Position numbers and translations under genes: made by a program. The notes below the pieces were generated by a model. It saw only the letters and a program-made list of their open reading frames with translations, was not told where the DNA came from and searched no databases. Of a stretch of DNA of 64,000 nucleotides, positions 25,030-34,660 are shown piece after piece. Source of the DNA: JBBSUQ01 sp964389755 (GTDB lineage Bacteria > Bacteroidota > Bacteroidia > Flavobacteriales_D > Crocinitomicaceae); contig CAYMEW010000001.1 of assembly GCA_964389755.1 (NCBI GenBank), positions 62,001 through 126,000 on the forward strand, in the 5' to 3' direction. Position 1 is the stretch's first letter. Every line of letters begins with the position of its first letter.

Positions 25030-27768
25030 TCAGAGTTTTCTGGCCACTTCCACTTCTTCGTAGGCTTCAATAATATCCCCTACTTTAATGTCATTGAATT
25101 TATCGATGTTCAGACCACATTCGTAATTGTTCTTCACTTCGCGTACATCGTCCTTGAATCGTTTCAGGGAACCGAGTGTACCGCTGTGGATTACGATACC
25201 GTCGCGGATCACGCGGATTTTCGAAGAACGCTTGATCGTTCCGTCGAGGACGTAACAACCGGCAATAGTACCGACTTTCGTAATCTCGAATGTTTCGCGC
25301 ACTTCTGCGGAGCCGGTTACTTTTTCTTCGATATCCGGAGAGAGCATTCCTTCCATCGCCGCTTTGATCTCTTCGATCGCTTTGTAGATCACCGAGTAAA
25401 GACGGATGTCGATCTGTTCCTGCTCAGCGAGTTTACGCGCACTTACGGAAGGACGAACCTGGAAACCGACAATGATCGCATCGGATGCAGATGCCAGGTT
25501 GACATCGGCTTCGGAGATCGCTCCCACGCCTTTGTGCACGATATTGACCTGTATCTCTTCGGTTGACAGTCGCAGTAAAGAATCGGAAAGTGCTTCGATC
25601 GAACCATCCACGTCTCCTTTGACGATGATGTTGAGTTCTTTGAAGTCCCCGATCGCCAGACGTCGTCCGATCTCGTCGAGTGTAATGTGTTTGGTCGTAC
25701 GGAGTCCCTGTTCGCGGTAAAGTTGCTCGCGTTTCGTGGCAATTGCCTTTGCTTCGCGTTCGTCGTCCATCACGTGGAACTTATCACCTGCACTCGGTGC
25801 ACCGTTGATCCCGAGGATCGATACCGGTTGTGCCGGTCCGGCTTCTTTGAGATTCGTACCTTTTTCGTCATGCATGGCACGTACGCGTCCGTAGTTTCGT
25901 CCCACGAGTACAACGTCGCCCACGTGAAGTGTTCCTCCTTCCACGAGCATGTTGGTTACGTATCCTTTTCCTTTATCGAGTGAAGATTCGACTACCGTAC
26001 CGACCGCATTTTTGTTCGGGTTGGCACGCAGGTTCAGCAATTCCGCTTCGAGCAGTACTTTTTCAAGCAGGGCGTCGATGTTGAGATTTTGCTTTGCCGA
26101 GATCTCCTGGCTCTGGTATTTTCCACCCCAGTCTTCAACCAGGATATTCATATTCGAAAGTTGTTCGCGGATGCGATCCGGATTAGCCCCCGGCTTATCG
26201 ATCTTATTGATCGCGAAGATCATCGGAACGCCGGCTGCCTGCGCGTGAGAGATCGCCTCCTTGGTTTGAGGCATAACATCATCGTCTGCCGCAACAATGA
26301 TAATTGCAACGTCCGTTACCTGTGCACCTCGGGCACGCATTGCGGTAAAGGCTTCGTGACCCGGTGTATCGAGGAAGGTCATTTTGCGACCATCGCGGAG
26401 TGTCACGGAATAAGCACCGATGTGCTGGGTGATCCCTCCGGCCTCGCCTTCGGTTACGTTTGCATTCCGGATGCGGTCGAGCAGGGAAGTTTTACCGTGG
26501 TCAACGTGTCCCATCACCGTAATGATCGGCGGACGGTCTTCGAGGTCTTCTTCCTTATCTTCCACTACCGGGATGGCATCCTGCACTTCCGCTGACACGA
26601 ATTCGGCTTCATAACCGAACTCTTCCGCCACGATCTGGATTGTTTCCGCGTCGAGGCGCTGGTTGATCGAAGCAAAGATACCGAGTGACATACAGGCTGA
26701 AATGACCTGTGTGGACTGTACGTTCATCATGGCCGCGAGTTCGGAAACCGTTACGAACTCGGTGAGTTTGAGTACGCGTTCTTCCTGTTCGGCAGCCATT
26801 TGTTCTTCCTGGCGGCGTTGTGCCACGGAATCCCGTTTCGCCCGTCTGTTTTTTGAAGCCTTGGACTTTCCTCCCTGGTTGGAGAGGCGTGCCAGTGTTT
26901 CCTTGATCTCTTTTTGAATATCGCGCTCGGATATCTCGGCTTTTTCGGGTTTTTGTCCTTTTTTGAAATTCTTTCCGCCCTGCTGTCCCTGTTTGGCGAC
27001 ATCCACCTTTTTGATGCGCTTGCGCTTCTTGCGGTCGCCCGCTCCCGGACGGCTGCTTCCGGCCACTTTCGGCTTTTCAACAGGCAGATCGATCTTACCA
27101 AGTACGGTAGGACCGGAAAGTTTGCGGGCTTCGGCGCGGATCGTTTCCACTTCGGCGGCAGACTTTTCTTCTTTCTCCTTTTGTGGTTTCGGTTCTTCCT
27201 TCGCCTTTTCAACCGGCTTCTCAGCAGGTTTTTCAGTTTTGGCAGCCGGTTTTTCCGCGGCTTTTTCTTCCGGTTTCTTCTTATCCGGACGTGTCCGCGT
27301 ATTCAGCTTATCGAGATCGATCTTGCCCACAACCGTAGGACCGCTGCCTTTGGCAGTTTCTTCTTTCTCTTCCGCTTTTTCTTCCTGTTTTTGCGCTTCT
27401 TCCTCGGGAGCCGCTTTTTCCTGTGGTTTTTGTGCCACCGGCTTCACGGTTTCCGCCTTGAATTTCTCAATCAGATCAGGATCCAGCTCTTCCTCTTCTT
27501 CGGGAGCTTTTTTCTCCTCCGGTTTACTGTCGCGCAGGGAGATGGTCTCTCTTTTTTCGCGCTTGGCAGCTGTCAGTTTAGACTGCTCCTTGAGGGTTTG
27601 ATCGTCGGAGAATTCCGTACGCAGCATATCCATGTGCTCCGGCTCCAGTTTGGTATTTGGATTGGAATCGATCTTCACTCCTTTGGAGGAAAGGAATTCC
27701 ACGAGCGTGGGAACTCCCACGTTCAATTCACCTGCTGCTTTTCCTAATCGTATCGGTTTTCCGGCCAT
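25030..27768 (-). CDS. infB: Translation initiation factor IF-2
   Basis: A GTPase that places initiator tRNA on the 30S subunit. The 912-residue protein has an IF2_N-like domain at residues 1-60 and a long Lys/Glu/Ala/Pro-rich linker at about 70-330. A second IF2_N-like domain follows near 335-385. The G domain has GHVDHGKTS at about 416-424, DTPGHEAF and NKID, and domains II, III and IV follow to the end. It is the last gene of the rimP-nusA-infB operon, 70 bp after nusA. Several long frames on the opposite strand come from the repetitive Lys/Glu linker and are not genes. Confidence 0.97.
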   Translation of the reverse strand: MAGKPIRLGKAAGELNVGVPTLVEFLSSKGVKIDSNPNTKLEPEHMDMLRTEFSDDQTLKEQSKLTAAKREKRETISLRDSKPEEKKAPEEEEELDPDLIEKFKAETVKPVAQKPQEKAAPEEEAQKQEEKAEEKEETAKGSGPTVVGKIDLDKLNTRTRPDKKKPEEKAAEKPAAKTEKPAEKPVEKAKEEPKPQKEKEEKSAAEVETIRAEARKLSGPTVLGKIDLPVEKPKVAGSSRPGAGDRKKRKRIKKVDVAKQGQQGGKNFKKGQKPEKAEISERDIQKEIKETLARLSNQGGKSKASKNRRAKRDSVAQRRQEEQMAAEQEERVLKLTEFVTVSELAAMMNVQSTQVISACMSLGIFASINQRLDAETIQIVAEEFGYEAEFVSAEVQDAIPVVEDKEEDLEDRPPIITVMGHVDHGKTSLLDRIRNANVTEGEAGGITQHIGAYSVTLRDGRKMTFLDTPGHEAFTAMRARGAQVTDVAIIIVAADDDVMPQTKEAISHAQAAGVPMIFAINKIDKPGANPDRIREQLSNMNILVEDWGGKYQSQEISAKQNLNIDALLEKVLLEAELLNLRANPNKNAVGTVVESSLDKGKGYVTNMLVEGGTLHVGDVVLVGRNYGRVRAMHDEKGTNLKEAGPAQPVSILGINGAPSAGDKFHVMDDEREAKAIATKREQLYREQGLRTTKHITLDEIGRRLAIGDFKELNIIVKGDVDGSIEALSDSLLRLSTEEIQVNIVHKGVGAISEADVNLASASDAIIVGFQVRPSVSARKLAEQEQIDIRLYSVIYKAIEEIKAAMEGMLSPDIEEKVTGSAEVRETFEITKVGTIAGCYVLDGTIKRSSKIRVIRDGIVIHSGTLGSLKRFKDDVREVKNNYECGLNIDKFNDIKVGDIIEAYEEVEVARKL

Positions 27769-27838
27769 AAAATTATGCGTCCTCTTTTTTACTTGTTCCG
27801 TAATTTTTCAGTTGTCTAAGTTAAGGTTTGTTAGTTAA

Positions 27839-29074
27839 TTATTCGAATTCAGCCCGAAGAATTTTGAACACCTCCTCGATTGTTTCCTGTTCGAGGTCAG
27901 TGCGCTGTACGAGGTCTGTGACGCTGATCTCCAGAACGGATTTCGCCGTATCGCAACCGATTGCTTTCAGCTCATCAATGATCCAGCCGTCGATCTCATC
28001 TGCAAATTCTTCCAGGTCAACATCTTCGATATCAACTTCTCCATCGCGGTAAACGTCGATCTCATAACCACTTAACCTACCCGCCAACTTAATGTTGTGT
28101 CCGCCTTTACCGATTGCCAGGGAGACCTGGTCCGGTTTAAGGAAGACGTTCGCTTTTTTCTCTTCTTCCAGGATCTCGATCGTGGAGATCTTTGCCGGTG
28201 AAAGGGCACGCTGAATGAAGAGTTGCGGGTTATTCGTATAATTGATCACATCAATATTCTCATTGCGCAATTCGCGTACGATCCCGTGAATACGGGAACC
28301 TTTCATTCCCACACAGGCTCCTACCGGGTCGATGCGGTCATCGTAAGATTCTACCGCCACCTTCGCGCGTTCTCCGGGCTCACGTACAATGCGTTTGATC
28401 GTGATAAGTCCGTCGAACACTTCCGGTACTTCGAGTTCGAAAAGTCGTTCCAGGAACTCCGGAGCGGTACGCGAAAGAATAATCACCGGGCTGCTGTTGC
28501 GCATATCTACTTTGGCAACCACTGCACGGATCGTTTCTCCTTTTTTGAAGTAATCCGAAGGAATTTGCTCGGATTTCGGCAGGATGAGTTCGTTCCCTTC
28601 ATCATCGAGTACCATGATCTCTTTTTTCCAGACCTGGTAAACTTCCCCGGTAATGATCTCACCGATGCGCTCTTTGTAGATCTTGTAAAGGTGATCTTTT
28701 TCAAGCTCCATAATTCGTGAGATCAGGTTCTGGCGCAGTGAAAGGATGTTTCGTCGCCCGAAATCGGAAAATTTGAACTCTTCCGTTACTTCCTCACCGA
28801 TCTCAAAATCGGGTTCGATCTTAATGGCATCCGAATAAGCGATCTCCATGTTCGGATCTTCCACTTCCCCGTCTGCCACGATCTCCTTATTCATGAAGAT
28901 CTGTACGTCACCCTTATCAATATTAACGATCACGTCGATGTGTTCGTCTGTGTTGAACTTTTTCTTGAGCATCGCACGGAATACATCTTCCAGCACGTGC
29001 TGCATCGTTTGTCTGTCGATGCTTTTCAATTCCTTAAACTCCGAAAACGAGTCTACTAATTCCAGGCTGTTCAT
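27839..29074 (-). CDS. nusA: Transcription termination/antitermination factor NusA
   Basis: Binds RNA polymerase and regulates pausing, termination and antitermination. The 411-residue length is the short form without the E. coli C-terminal acidic repeats. The order is an N-terminal polymerase-binding domain (1-125), an S1 domain (about 130-200), and two KH domains (about 225-345) with GMKGSRI and AIGKGGHNIKLA. A C-terminal tail contains a helix-hairpin segment (about 365-411). It starts 8 bp after rimP and is co-transcribed with it and infB. Confidence 0.96.
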   Translation of the reverse strand: MNSLELVDSFSEFKELKSIDRQTMQHVLEDVFRAMLKKKFNTDEHIDVIVNIDKGDVQIFMNKEIVADGEVEDPNMEIAYSDAIKIEPDFEIGEEVTEEFKFSDFGRRNILSLRQNLISRIMELEKDHLYKIYKERIGEIITGEVYQVWKKEIMVLDDEGNELILPKSEQIPSDYFKKGETIRAVVAKVDMRNSSPVIILSRTAPEFLERLFELEVPEVFDGLITIKRIVREPGERAKVAVESYDDRIDPVGACVGMKGSRIHGIVRELRNENIDVINYTNNPQLFIQRALSPAKISTIEILEEEKKANVFLKPDQVSLAIGKGGHNIKLAGRLSGYEIDVYRDGEVDIEDVDLEEFADEIDGWIIDELKAIGCDTAKSVLEISVTDLVQRTDLEQETIEEVFKILRAEFE

Positions 29075-29082
29075 CTTACCTT

Positions 29083-29559
29083 TTATTTAAATGAGATAAC
29101 AATTTTTGTTTCCTTTATCGTGTTCATCGGCAGTACATGATCCTGCACGATGGTCTCTTTTTTCTTTTTTCCTTCTATTTTTTCTTTCGTGGTCGTGCGC
29201 ACTGTAATTTCCTTATCGTTCGCAGCCACGAGCTCTCCTTCGAGCGAACCGCTTTCCTGGAGTTTCACTTTTACATTCCGGCCGATATTCTTCACATACT
29301 GAGCCGTAACGCGGAGCGGCTTATCCAGCCCTGCCGATGAAACCTGCAACTCGAAATCCGCTTCCTCCCGGTCGAGGTTGTGTTCCACATTGCGCGAAAC
29401 ACGCACACAGTCGTCAATGCTAACGCTTCCCTCGCGCTTATCGAGTTCAACCTGGATGAGGTTGGAAGGTGAAATGGAAAGATCCACTACGAAGAGACCG
29501 TTATCCAGCTCTGCGATGCGTTCATTGACCAGTTCCAGTATTTTTTGCTTTGCGATCAT
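29083..29559 (-). CDS. rimP: Ribosome maturation factor RimP
   Basis: Needed for maturation of the 30S subunit. The 158-residue protein has the family two-domain layout, with the N-terminal domain containing VSIDDCVRVSRNVEHNLDRE and VSSAGLDKPLR near residues 60-85. It is the first gene of the rimP-nusA-infB operon. The start codon is 11 nt after a strong GAAA-loop hairpin plus T run in the leader, and about 55 bp after a consensus promoter. Confidence 0.95.
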   Translation of the reverse strand: MIAKQKILELVNERIAELDNGLFVVDLSISPSNLIQVELDKREGSVSIDDCVRVSRNVEHNLDREEADFELQVSSAGLDKPLRVTAQYVKNIGRNVKVKLQESGSLEGELVAANDKEITVRTTTKEKIEGKKKKETIVQDHVLPMNTIKETKIVISFK

Positions 29560-29565
29560 GTTTAT

Positions 29566-29590
29566 AAAAAGAGGGGACTTTCGTCCCCTC
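29566..29590 (-). promoter_or_regulatory. Terminator-like hairpin in the rimP leader (candidate attenuator)
   Basis: On the minus strand GAGGGGAC-GAAA-GTCCCCTC is a perfect 8-bp stem capped by a GNRA tetraloop, directly followed by TTTTT and then, 6 nt later, the rimP ATG. No minus-strand gene ends upstream of it, so it is not an ordinary terminator. It sits inside the 5' leader of the operon that encodes NusA. NusA-dependent feedback on its own operon is known in E. coli, and this hairpin is a candidate equivalent. Confidence 0.6.
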
Positions 29591-29617
29591 GTTCTGTGTT
29601 CTTTTTAAATTGTGATA

Positions 29618-29649
29618 CAAAAGTACGTATTTTAATTCAATTCAACAAA
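29618..29649 (-). promoter_or_regulatory. Consensus Bacteroidota promoter of rimP-nusA-infB
   Basis: On the minus strand a TTTG -33 box (29646-29649) is separated by exactly 20 bp from a TACTTTTG -7 box (29618-29625), a full match to the Bacteroidota housekeeping promoter. The predicted start is about 50 nt upstream of rimP, so the leader includes the hairpin at 29571-29590. Confidence 0.8.
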
Positions 29650-29701
29650 ATTTCAGGAAAATAATTCTAATTCAGGGGAATTGCCGAAATTTGCACCCGC
29701 T

Positions 29702-30286
29702 ATGTTGGTCGAAATTGATGACAAGGTCGTTTCCACCCGGATTTTCGAAAAGAAATTCGTTTGTGACCTGAACGCCTGCAAGGGTGCGTGCTGTGTGGAA
29801 GGTGATGCCGGCGCCCCGTTGACGTTCGAAGAAGTGGATATCCTCGAAGACTGCCTGGATTCCATAATCCCTTATATGCGTCCGGAAGGCGTGGAAGCGG
29901 TTGAAAAAACGGGTGTTTTTTACCTGGATACGGATAACGAACCGGTAACTACACTGATCAATGGTGCGGAATGTGCCTTCGTGTACTTCGATGAACAGGG
30001 AATTTCCAAATGCGCCGTTGAAAAAGCCTGGAAAGAAGGGAAAATTGATTTTCGTAAGCCACTTTCCTGTCACCTCTACCCGATCCGTGTAAAAGATTTC
30101 GGAGAAGTGCACGCACTCAACTACGACGAATGGTCTGTATGTGAATCGGCCTGCGCTTGTGGCGATAAACTGGACGTTCCCGTTTTCCGCTTCCTCCGTG
30201 AACCGCTTATCCGTGCATTCGGTGATGAATTCTACCGCGAACTCGAAGAGGTGGATGAGCAGCTGAAACAGGAAGAAGTAAAATAA
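29702..30286 (+). CDS. DUF3109 family protein
   Basis: A 194-residue cysteine-rich protein of the DUF3109 family, conserved in Bacteroidota. The N-terminal part has CDLNACKGACC, and later cysteines lie in GAECAF, SKCAVE, LSCHLYP and VCESACACG. They are probably ligands for a metal, as in the distantly related zinc/iron-chelating YkgJ proteins. The frame reaches a TTG at 29681, but the ATG at 29702 is better supported. It is divergent from the rimP operon, with overlapping upstream regions. Function unproven. Confidence 0.85.
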   Translation: MLVEIDDKVVSTRIFEKKFVCDLNACKGACCVEGDAGAPLTFEEVDILEDCLDSIIPYMRPEGVEAVEKTGVFYLDTDNEPVTTLINGAECAFVYFDEQGISKCAVEKAWKEGKIDFRKPLSCHLYPIRVKDFGEVHALNYDEWSVCESACACGDKLDVPVFRFLREPLIRAFGDEFYRELEEVDEQLKQEEVK

Positions 30287-30292
30287 CCCCGG

Positions 30293-31081
30293 TCAATTCC
30301 TTAACAAGTCATACGCCTGCTGAATTTCAATAAAGCGCAGTTCTGCTTCCTTTATGTGTTTTGGATCCCGCGATCGTACCCGATCCGGATGATAGATTTT
30401 GACCAGTTTCCGGTACTGCGTTCTGAGCGCATCATCGTCACTGTCTTCTGGCAAACCCAGTACTCCGAAGGCCAGTTTTCGTTTCGAAACGGATGTATCT
30501 GCCGCCGGTGCTTCCCGCTGCTTTTTTGCTTGTTCCTGTTGCTGAAACTGCTCGGCAAATTCCTGTAATCCTGATGCAGAAAGTCCGACCAGTTGCCCGA
30601 TACGCATCAGTGCGCGGTATTCTTCCGGAACCATTTCCCCGTCGATCAGGCAAACTTCCTGTAAAAATCGCATCAACTTCAAAAGATGATCGTCCGGTAT
30701 TTGCTGTTCGCGAATCCATGAAAAGGCTTCTTTGGTGTATTCCGGATTGCGCATGTAATCAAAAAGGTTTTCGCTGAACTCTTCCGGCCGATCCGGAAAA
30801 TAATGCAGGATATAACGGCGTGCGAATTCCGCTTTTTCAGACAATTGAACCCGGTCCCGACGCATGAGCTCCGCCGCCAGTATCAGGTGGATATGACTCC
30901 AGGTTGCGCCTTCCGGGCTGAATTCCGCCCGGAATGAAAGATTATCCTTTCGCTTTCGGAAATACAGGAACAGAAAATAGCCTACAAAGAGTATAACAGG
31001 TCCGCCGAAACCGATCCAGAACCTCAGGGTGTCGTCATCGTCGGTAGCACCGTTATAATATGCCAGGTTGAAAAAATACAT
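30293..31081 (-). CDS. DnaJ-domain membrane protein with TerB-like region
   Basis: A 262-residue protein. One membrane helix (about residues 24-42, FGGPVILFVGYFLFLYF) is followed by a helical TerB-like region (about 60-180). A C-terminal J domain (about 197-262) contains the HPD motif (KIYHPDRV). This is the DjlA-like arrangement of membrane anchor, TerB region and J domain, implying a DnaK co-chaperone at the inner membrane. The frame extends upstream to 31132, but a TATATTTG -7 box at 31097-31104 lies in that extension, so the Met at 31081 is the start. It is convergent with the DUF3109 gene, 6 bp apart. Confidence 0.85.
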   Translation of the reverse strand: MYFFNLAYYNGATDDDDTLRFWIGFGGPVILFVGYFLFLYFRKRKDNLSFRAEFSPEGATWSHIHLILAAELMRRDRVQLSEKAEFARRYILHYFPDRPEEFSENLFDYMRNPEYTKEAFSWIREQQIPDDHLLKLMRFLQEVCLIDGEMVPEEYRALMRIGQLVGLSASGLQEFAEQFQQQEQAKKQREAPAADTSVSKRKLAFGVLGLPEDSDDDALRTQYRKLVKIYHPDRVRSRDPKHIKEAELRFIEIQQAYDLLRN

Positions 31082-31096
31082 CGCTTTCTGATCGGC

Positions 31097-31104
31097 CAAA
31101 TATA
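31097..31104 (-). promoter_or_regulatory. -7 box of the DnaJ-domain gene
   Basis: TATATTTG on the minus strand, a perfect TAnnTTTG match, lies 16 bp before the Met at 31081. It decides the start codon, because the upstream alternative at 31132 would precede the promoter. No good -33 box was found. Confidence 0.5.
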
Positions 31105-31238
31105 AGTGAAAAATCAAACTTTTAATGTGCACTTAACCCGCTTTACACAGGGTTCATGCAGGTTTAATTGTTTGATAGAACGCGTTTAACCGTGCAGTTA
31201 CCTGCGCCGGGCAACTTTGCAGAAAATTTATTTCTGCT

Positions 31239-34200
31239 ATGATCAAAAAATTACTTGCTTTTTCATTAACGCTTTGTGCCGGTTTTTCACTGGCTCAGCA
31301 AAATCCGGGTCTCGTGATCAGCGAGTTGCTCGTGAATCCGGGAGGCACCGATTCCCCTTTTGAATGGGTAGAACTCCTCGCAACGGACAACATTGACTTT
31401 TCAACTACCCCTTACTCCGTGGTCGTAACAAGTTCGGACCCGGCCACCACAAACGGCTGGATAGAAGGCGGATCGATTACCTATGGATTTGCACTTACGA
31501 GTGGAACTGTGAATGCAGGAGATGTTGTTTACGTGGGCGGATCCTCAATGTCACCAACGGGAACACAACTACGCGCGATCAATACGGCCACAACAGCCGG
31601 CGACGGTTTCGGGAATGCCGGTTCGGGCGTGTTTGGGAACGGTGGCGGAAATGCGGACGGAATTGCTGTGTTTAATGTTGCCATCGGTTCGATTACTGCT
31701 TCCACCGTGCCCGTAGATGCACTTTTTTACGGAAGCAGCGCCGGGGCATCCGAAGTGAACGGAGGAACAGACGGATACGAACTTCCCGTGAATGACTTTT
31801 ACAACGGTGGAAAATTCCAGGCTTCGAGTACGCTCGGACCGGATCCGGGTGGTGATGACATCCTGCATGCGTCCGGAAGTTTCAATACCGCTACCAACAG
31901 CTGGATCGGGCAGCGCAACTGGACTATTGAGTCCACGTTTACTGATCAGGCCTCCGAAATTTCACTGACCACGGTCATTCCCCCGGGACTTGTAAGCGTT
32001 TCTTCCGATGTTCAGATCGTCAGTGAAGCGGACGGAACCATCGGTGTGGACGTGGAAATTGTGAACGCCAATGCTTCGGAAGCACGCGTGATCTTTGGCC
32101 TTTCCGTATGGACGGACGCAACGGAAGGCAGCGATTTCGACATTCCGAATGATACGCTTGTGATCCCCGCAAATACCAACGGAACGTTTACACTTCCGAT
32201 TATCCTGACTGACGATTTAGATGCAGAAAAGACCGAACGCATCGTTTTGCGGATCGTAGATACGATCAACTGCCAGGTTTCCGGAAATGACTACCAGATC
32301 ATTTTTGTAAAAGACAACGACTACGTGGCGCCTGTGGCTACCAATCAACTCAACCTGTCCTTACTGACGAGTTTTTCAAACGGTTCGGAAGGTGTTACAT
32401 CTGCCGAGATCGTTACCTTCGACTCCACAACGAATCGCCTCTACATTGCCAACAGCGTCGGGTCGACCATGGACGTGGTGGATTTCAGCAACCCGGCAAG
32501 TCCTACTCTGCTTAACTCCATTGATATTTCGACGTATGGCGGAATCAACTCCGTGACGAGCCATAACGGGATCGTGGCCGCAGCTATTGAAAATAACGAT
32601 CCGCAGCAAAACGGTTTCATCGTATTCTTCGATGCCGACGGAACTTACCTGAACCAGGTGACCGTGGGGGCGATGCCGGATATGATCACTTTTAACAGGG
32701 ATCACACTAGGATCCTGACTGCCAACGAAGGAGAACCGTCTTCCGATTACCTGGACGACCCGGAAGGAAGCATCTCGATCGTCAACCTCGCCGCAGGTAT
32801 TTCTGCTCTGACCAACAGCGACGTGACAATGGTCGATTTCACAGCCTACAATTCCCAAAGTGCCGCACTCATTGCCCAGGGAATTCGCATTTTCCCACAG
32901 GCCGCTTCCGTGGCACAGGATATGGAACCTGAATACATTGCGATCAGCGAGGACAATACAACGGCGTATGTAAGCATCCAGGAACAAAATGCGCTGGCTG
33001 TAGTCGATATTGCAAACGGAACGATCACCGAACTTCGGGCGTTGGGACTCAGCGATTATGCGGCTGGAAATAACGCGCTGGACCCTTCCAACCAGTCTGG
33101 CGACATTTTGATCCAGTCATTGCCTGTAAAAGGTGCGTACATGCCTGACGCCATTGCATACTCTACGATCGGCGGGAACGGATACGTGTTTACAGCCAAT
33201 GAAGGTGACGCCCGTGAAAACGACCTCATCGAAGATGCTGACCGCATTGCAAACATGAACCTCGACCCGGCGGCATTCGCAGACCAGGATATCCTGAAAA
33301 ACAACAAATTCCTCGGCAGACTGAATGCTTTGCAGGTAACAGGCGATACCGATAATGACGGTGATTTCGACGAACTCCAGGTGTTGGGAGGACGTTCATT
33401 CTCCATCTGGGATGCACAGACCGGAAACCTCGTTTTCGATTCAAAAGACCTGATCGAACAGATCATTGCCGCCGACCCGGTGTACGTAAACATGTTCAAT
33501 GCGAGCAACGAAGGCGGAATTACGGTGAAGAACCGCAGTGACGATAAAGGTCCTGAGCCGGAAGGCGTGACCACCGCTACCATTGACGGTAATCATTTTG
33601 TATTCGTATCACTTGAACGCATTGGCGGTGTGATGGTCTTTAACGTAAACAACCCGGCTCAACCGAAATACGTCGGTTATCACAACAACCGGGACCTCGC
33701 TACAGACGGGCCCGATCGTGGTGCAGAAGGCATCATTTTCATCAGTGCCGAAGCATCTCCGAACGGAAACGCACTCGTGATACTGGCCAACGAGGTCAGC
33801 AGCACCTTAAGCGTTTACCAGGTAAACAGCTGCCTCGAACTTGCAGGTGCCACGACGCTTTCGGGCGGATCTGCATTTTGTGCGGGAGATTCAACCCTTT
33901 TAGCATTTACCGCAGAAAGCGGCACAACCAGCGAATGGCTTTTGAACGGAAATGCAATTTCGGGTACCGACAACGACAGCCTGTACGTTTCACAGGCCGG
34001 ACAATACGCACTGGTTGTGAGCAACCAGACATACGGCTGCAGCGACACTACCTCAGCGATCCAGATCACTGAAAACGCGTTACCGGTAGTTGACCTGGGA
34101 GCCGATACGACCCTTTGCGAATACAACGCACCGCTTACGCTTGATGCCGGGAATAACGGAAGTGATTTTAACTGGAGTAACGGGGAAAACACCCAGACCG

Positions 34201-34547
34201 TCGCGGTGTCAACCGCCGGTACCTTCAGCGTATCCGTAAGTGACACCAACGGATGTATGGCGTTCGACGAGATCACAGTAAACCTCGATCCGTGCCTGGG
34301 TCTGGAAGAAACGCAACTTTCCGTTAGCGTATATCCGAATCCGTTTACAGGTCAGTTATTCATCCGCTCGGAAGCGGCGGGTTCAATGGCCATCAGCCTT
34401 TATGACCTGCGCGGTGACGCAATCGTTTCTATGAACAGTCCTGTAAATGAAACCGGGTTGGATCTCGATCTGCTGGCACCCGGAATTTACATGCTCCGGC
34501 TTACACAAAACGGTCAAACCACGATATTGAAAGTACAAAAACAGTAA
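31239..34547 (+). CDS. T9SS-exported choice-of-anchor I protein with lamin-tail domain
   Basis: A 1,102-residue secreted protein. A signal peptide spans 1-19. A lamin-tail-like domain (about 22-225) starts with LVISELLVNPGG. A Calx-beta-like domain (about 255-360) follows. A beta-propeller-like choice-of-anchor I region (about 370-870) has FDSTTNRLYIAN, ILTANEGEPSSDY, ANEGDARE and KGPEPEGVTT; this region is related to putative alkaline phosphatase-like or esterase-like surface proteins. Two Ig-like segments (about 870-1025) and a T9SS type A sorting domain (VYPNPFTGQL, ending KVQKQ) complete it. No neighbour is co-transcribed. Enzymatic activity is unproven. Confidence 0.88.
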   Translation: MIKKLLAFSLTLCAGFSLAQQNPGLVISELLVNPGGTDSPFEWVELLATDNIDFSTTPYSVVVTSSDPATTNGWIEGGSITYGFALTSGTVNAGDVVYVGGSSMSPTGTQLRAINTATTAGDGFGNAGSGVFGNGGGNADGIAVFNVAIGSITASTVPVDALFYGSSAGASEVNGGTDGYELPVNDFYNGGKFQASSTLGPDPGGDDILHASGSFNTATNSWIGQRNWTIESTFTDQASEISLTTVIPPGLVSVSSDVQIVSEADGTIGVDVEIVNANASEARVIFGLSVWTDATEGSDFDIPNDTLVIPANTNGTFTLPIILTDDLDAEKTERIVLRIVDTINCQVSGNDYQIIFVKDNDYVAPVATNQLNLSLLTSFSNGSEGVTSAEIVTFDSTTNRLYIANSVGSTMDVVDFSNPASPTLLNSIDISTYGGINSVTSHNGIVAAAIENNDPQQNGFIVFFDADGTYLNQVTVGAMPDMITFNRDHTRILTANEGEPSSDYLDDPEGSISIVNLAAGISALTNSDVTMVDFTAYNSQSAALIAQGIRIFPQAASVAQDMEPEYIAISEDNTTAYVSIQEQNALAVVDIANGTITELRALGLSDYAAGNNALDPSNQSGDILIQSLPVKGAYMPDAIAYSTIGGNGYVFTANEGDARENDLIEDADRIANMNLDPAAFADQDILKNNKFLGRLNALQVTGDTDNDGDFDELQVLGGRSFSIWDAQTGNLVFDSKDLIEQIIAADPVYVNMFNASNEGGITVKNRSDDKGPEPEGVTTATIDGNHFVFVSLERIGGVMVFNVNNPAQPKYVGYHNNRDLATDGPDRGAEGIIFISAEASPNGNALVILANEVSSTLSVYQVNSCLELAGATTLSGGSAFCAGDSTLLAFTAESGTTSEWLLNGNAISGTDNDSLYVSQAGQYALVVSNQTYGCSDTTSAIQITENALPVVDLGADTTLCEYNAPLTLDAGNNGSDFNWSNGENTQTVAVSTAGTFSVSVSDTNGCMAFDEITVNLDPCLGLEETQLSVSVYPNPFTGQLFIRSEAAGSMAISLYDLRGDAIVSMNSPVNETGLDLDLLAPGIYMLRLTQNGQTTILKVQKQ

Positions 34548-34569
34548 GTCCGCCAAACTCATCATCAAA

Positions 34570-34600
34570 GTCCCGGCCCCGCGCCGGGATTTTTTTTCTA
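34570..34600 (+). terminator. Intrinsic terminator after the choice-of-anchor I gene
   Basis: A GC-rich TCCCGGC / GCCGGGA stem with a short loop is followed by eight T, 23 bp after the stop codon. Confidence 0.88.
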
Positions 34601-34660
34601 CACTTATTTATTTCCCGCATCCCGGTGAACCGAAAGTACGTATATGTGTTACTCTTTGGT

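Noticed and set aside
26914..27747. 277-codon and 212-codon plus-strand frames rich in Phe/Ser
   Set aside because: They are antisense to the Lys/Glu-rich linker of IF-2, whose codons read as Phe/Ser/Leu on the other strand.
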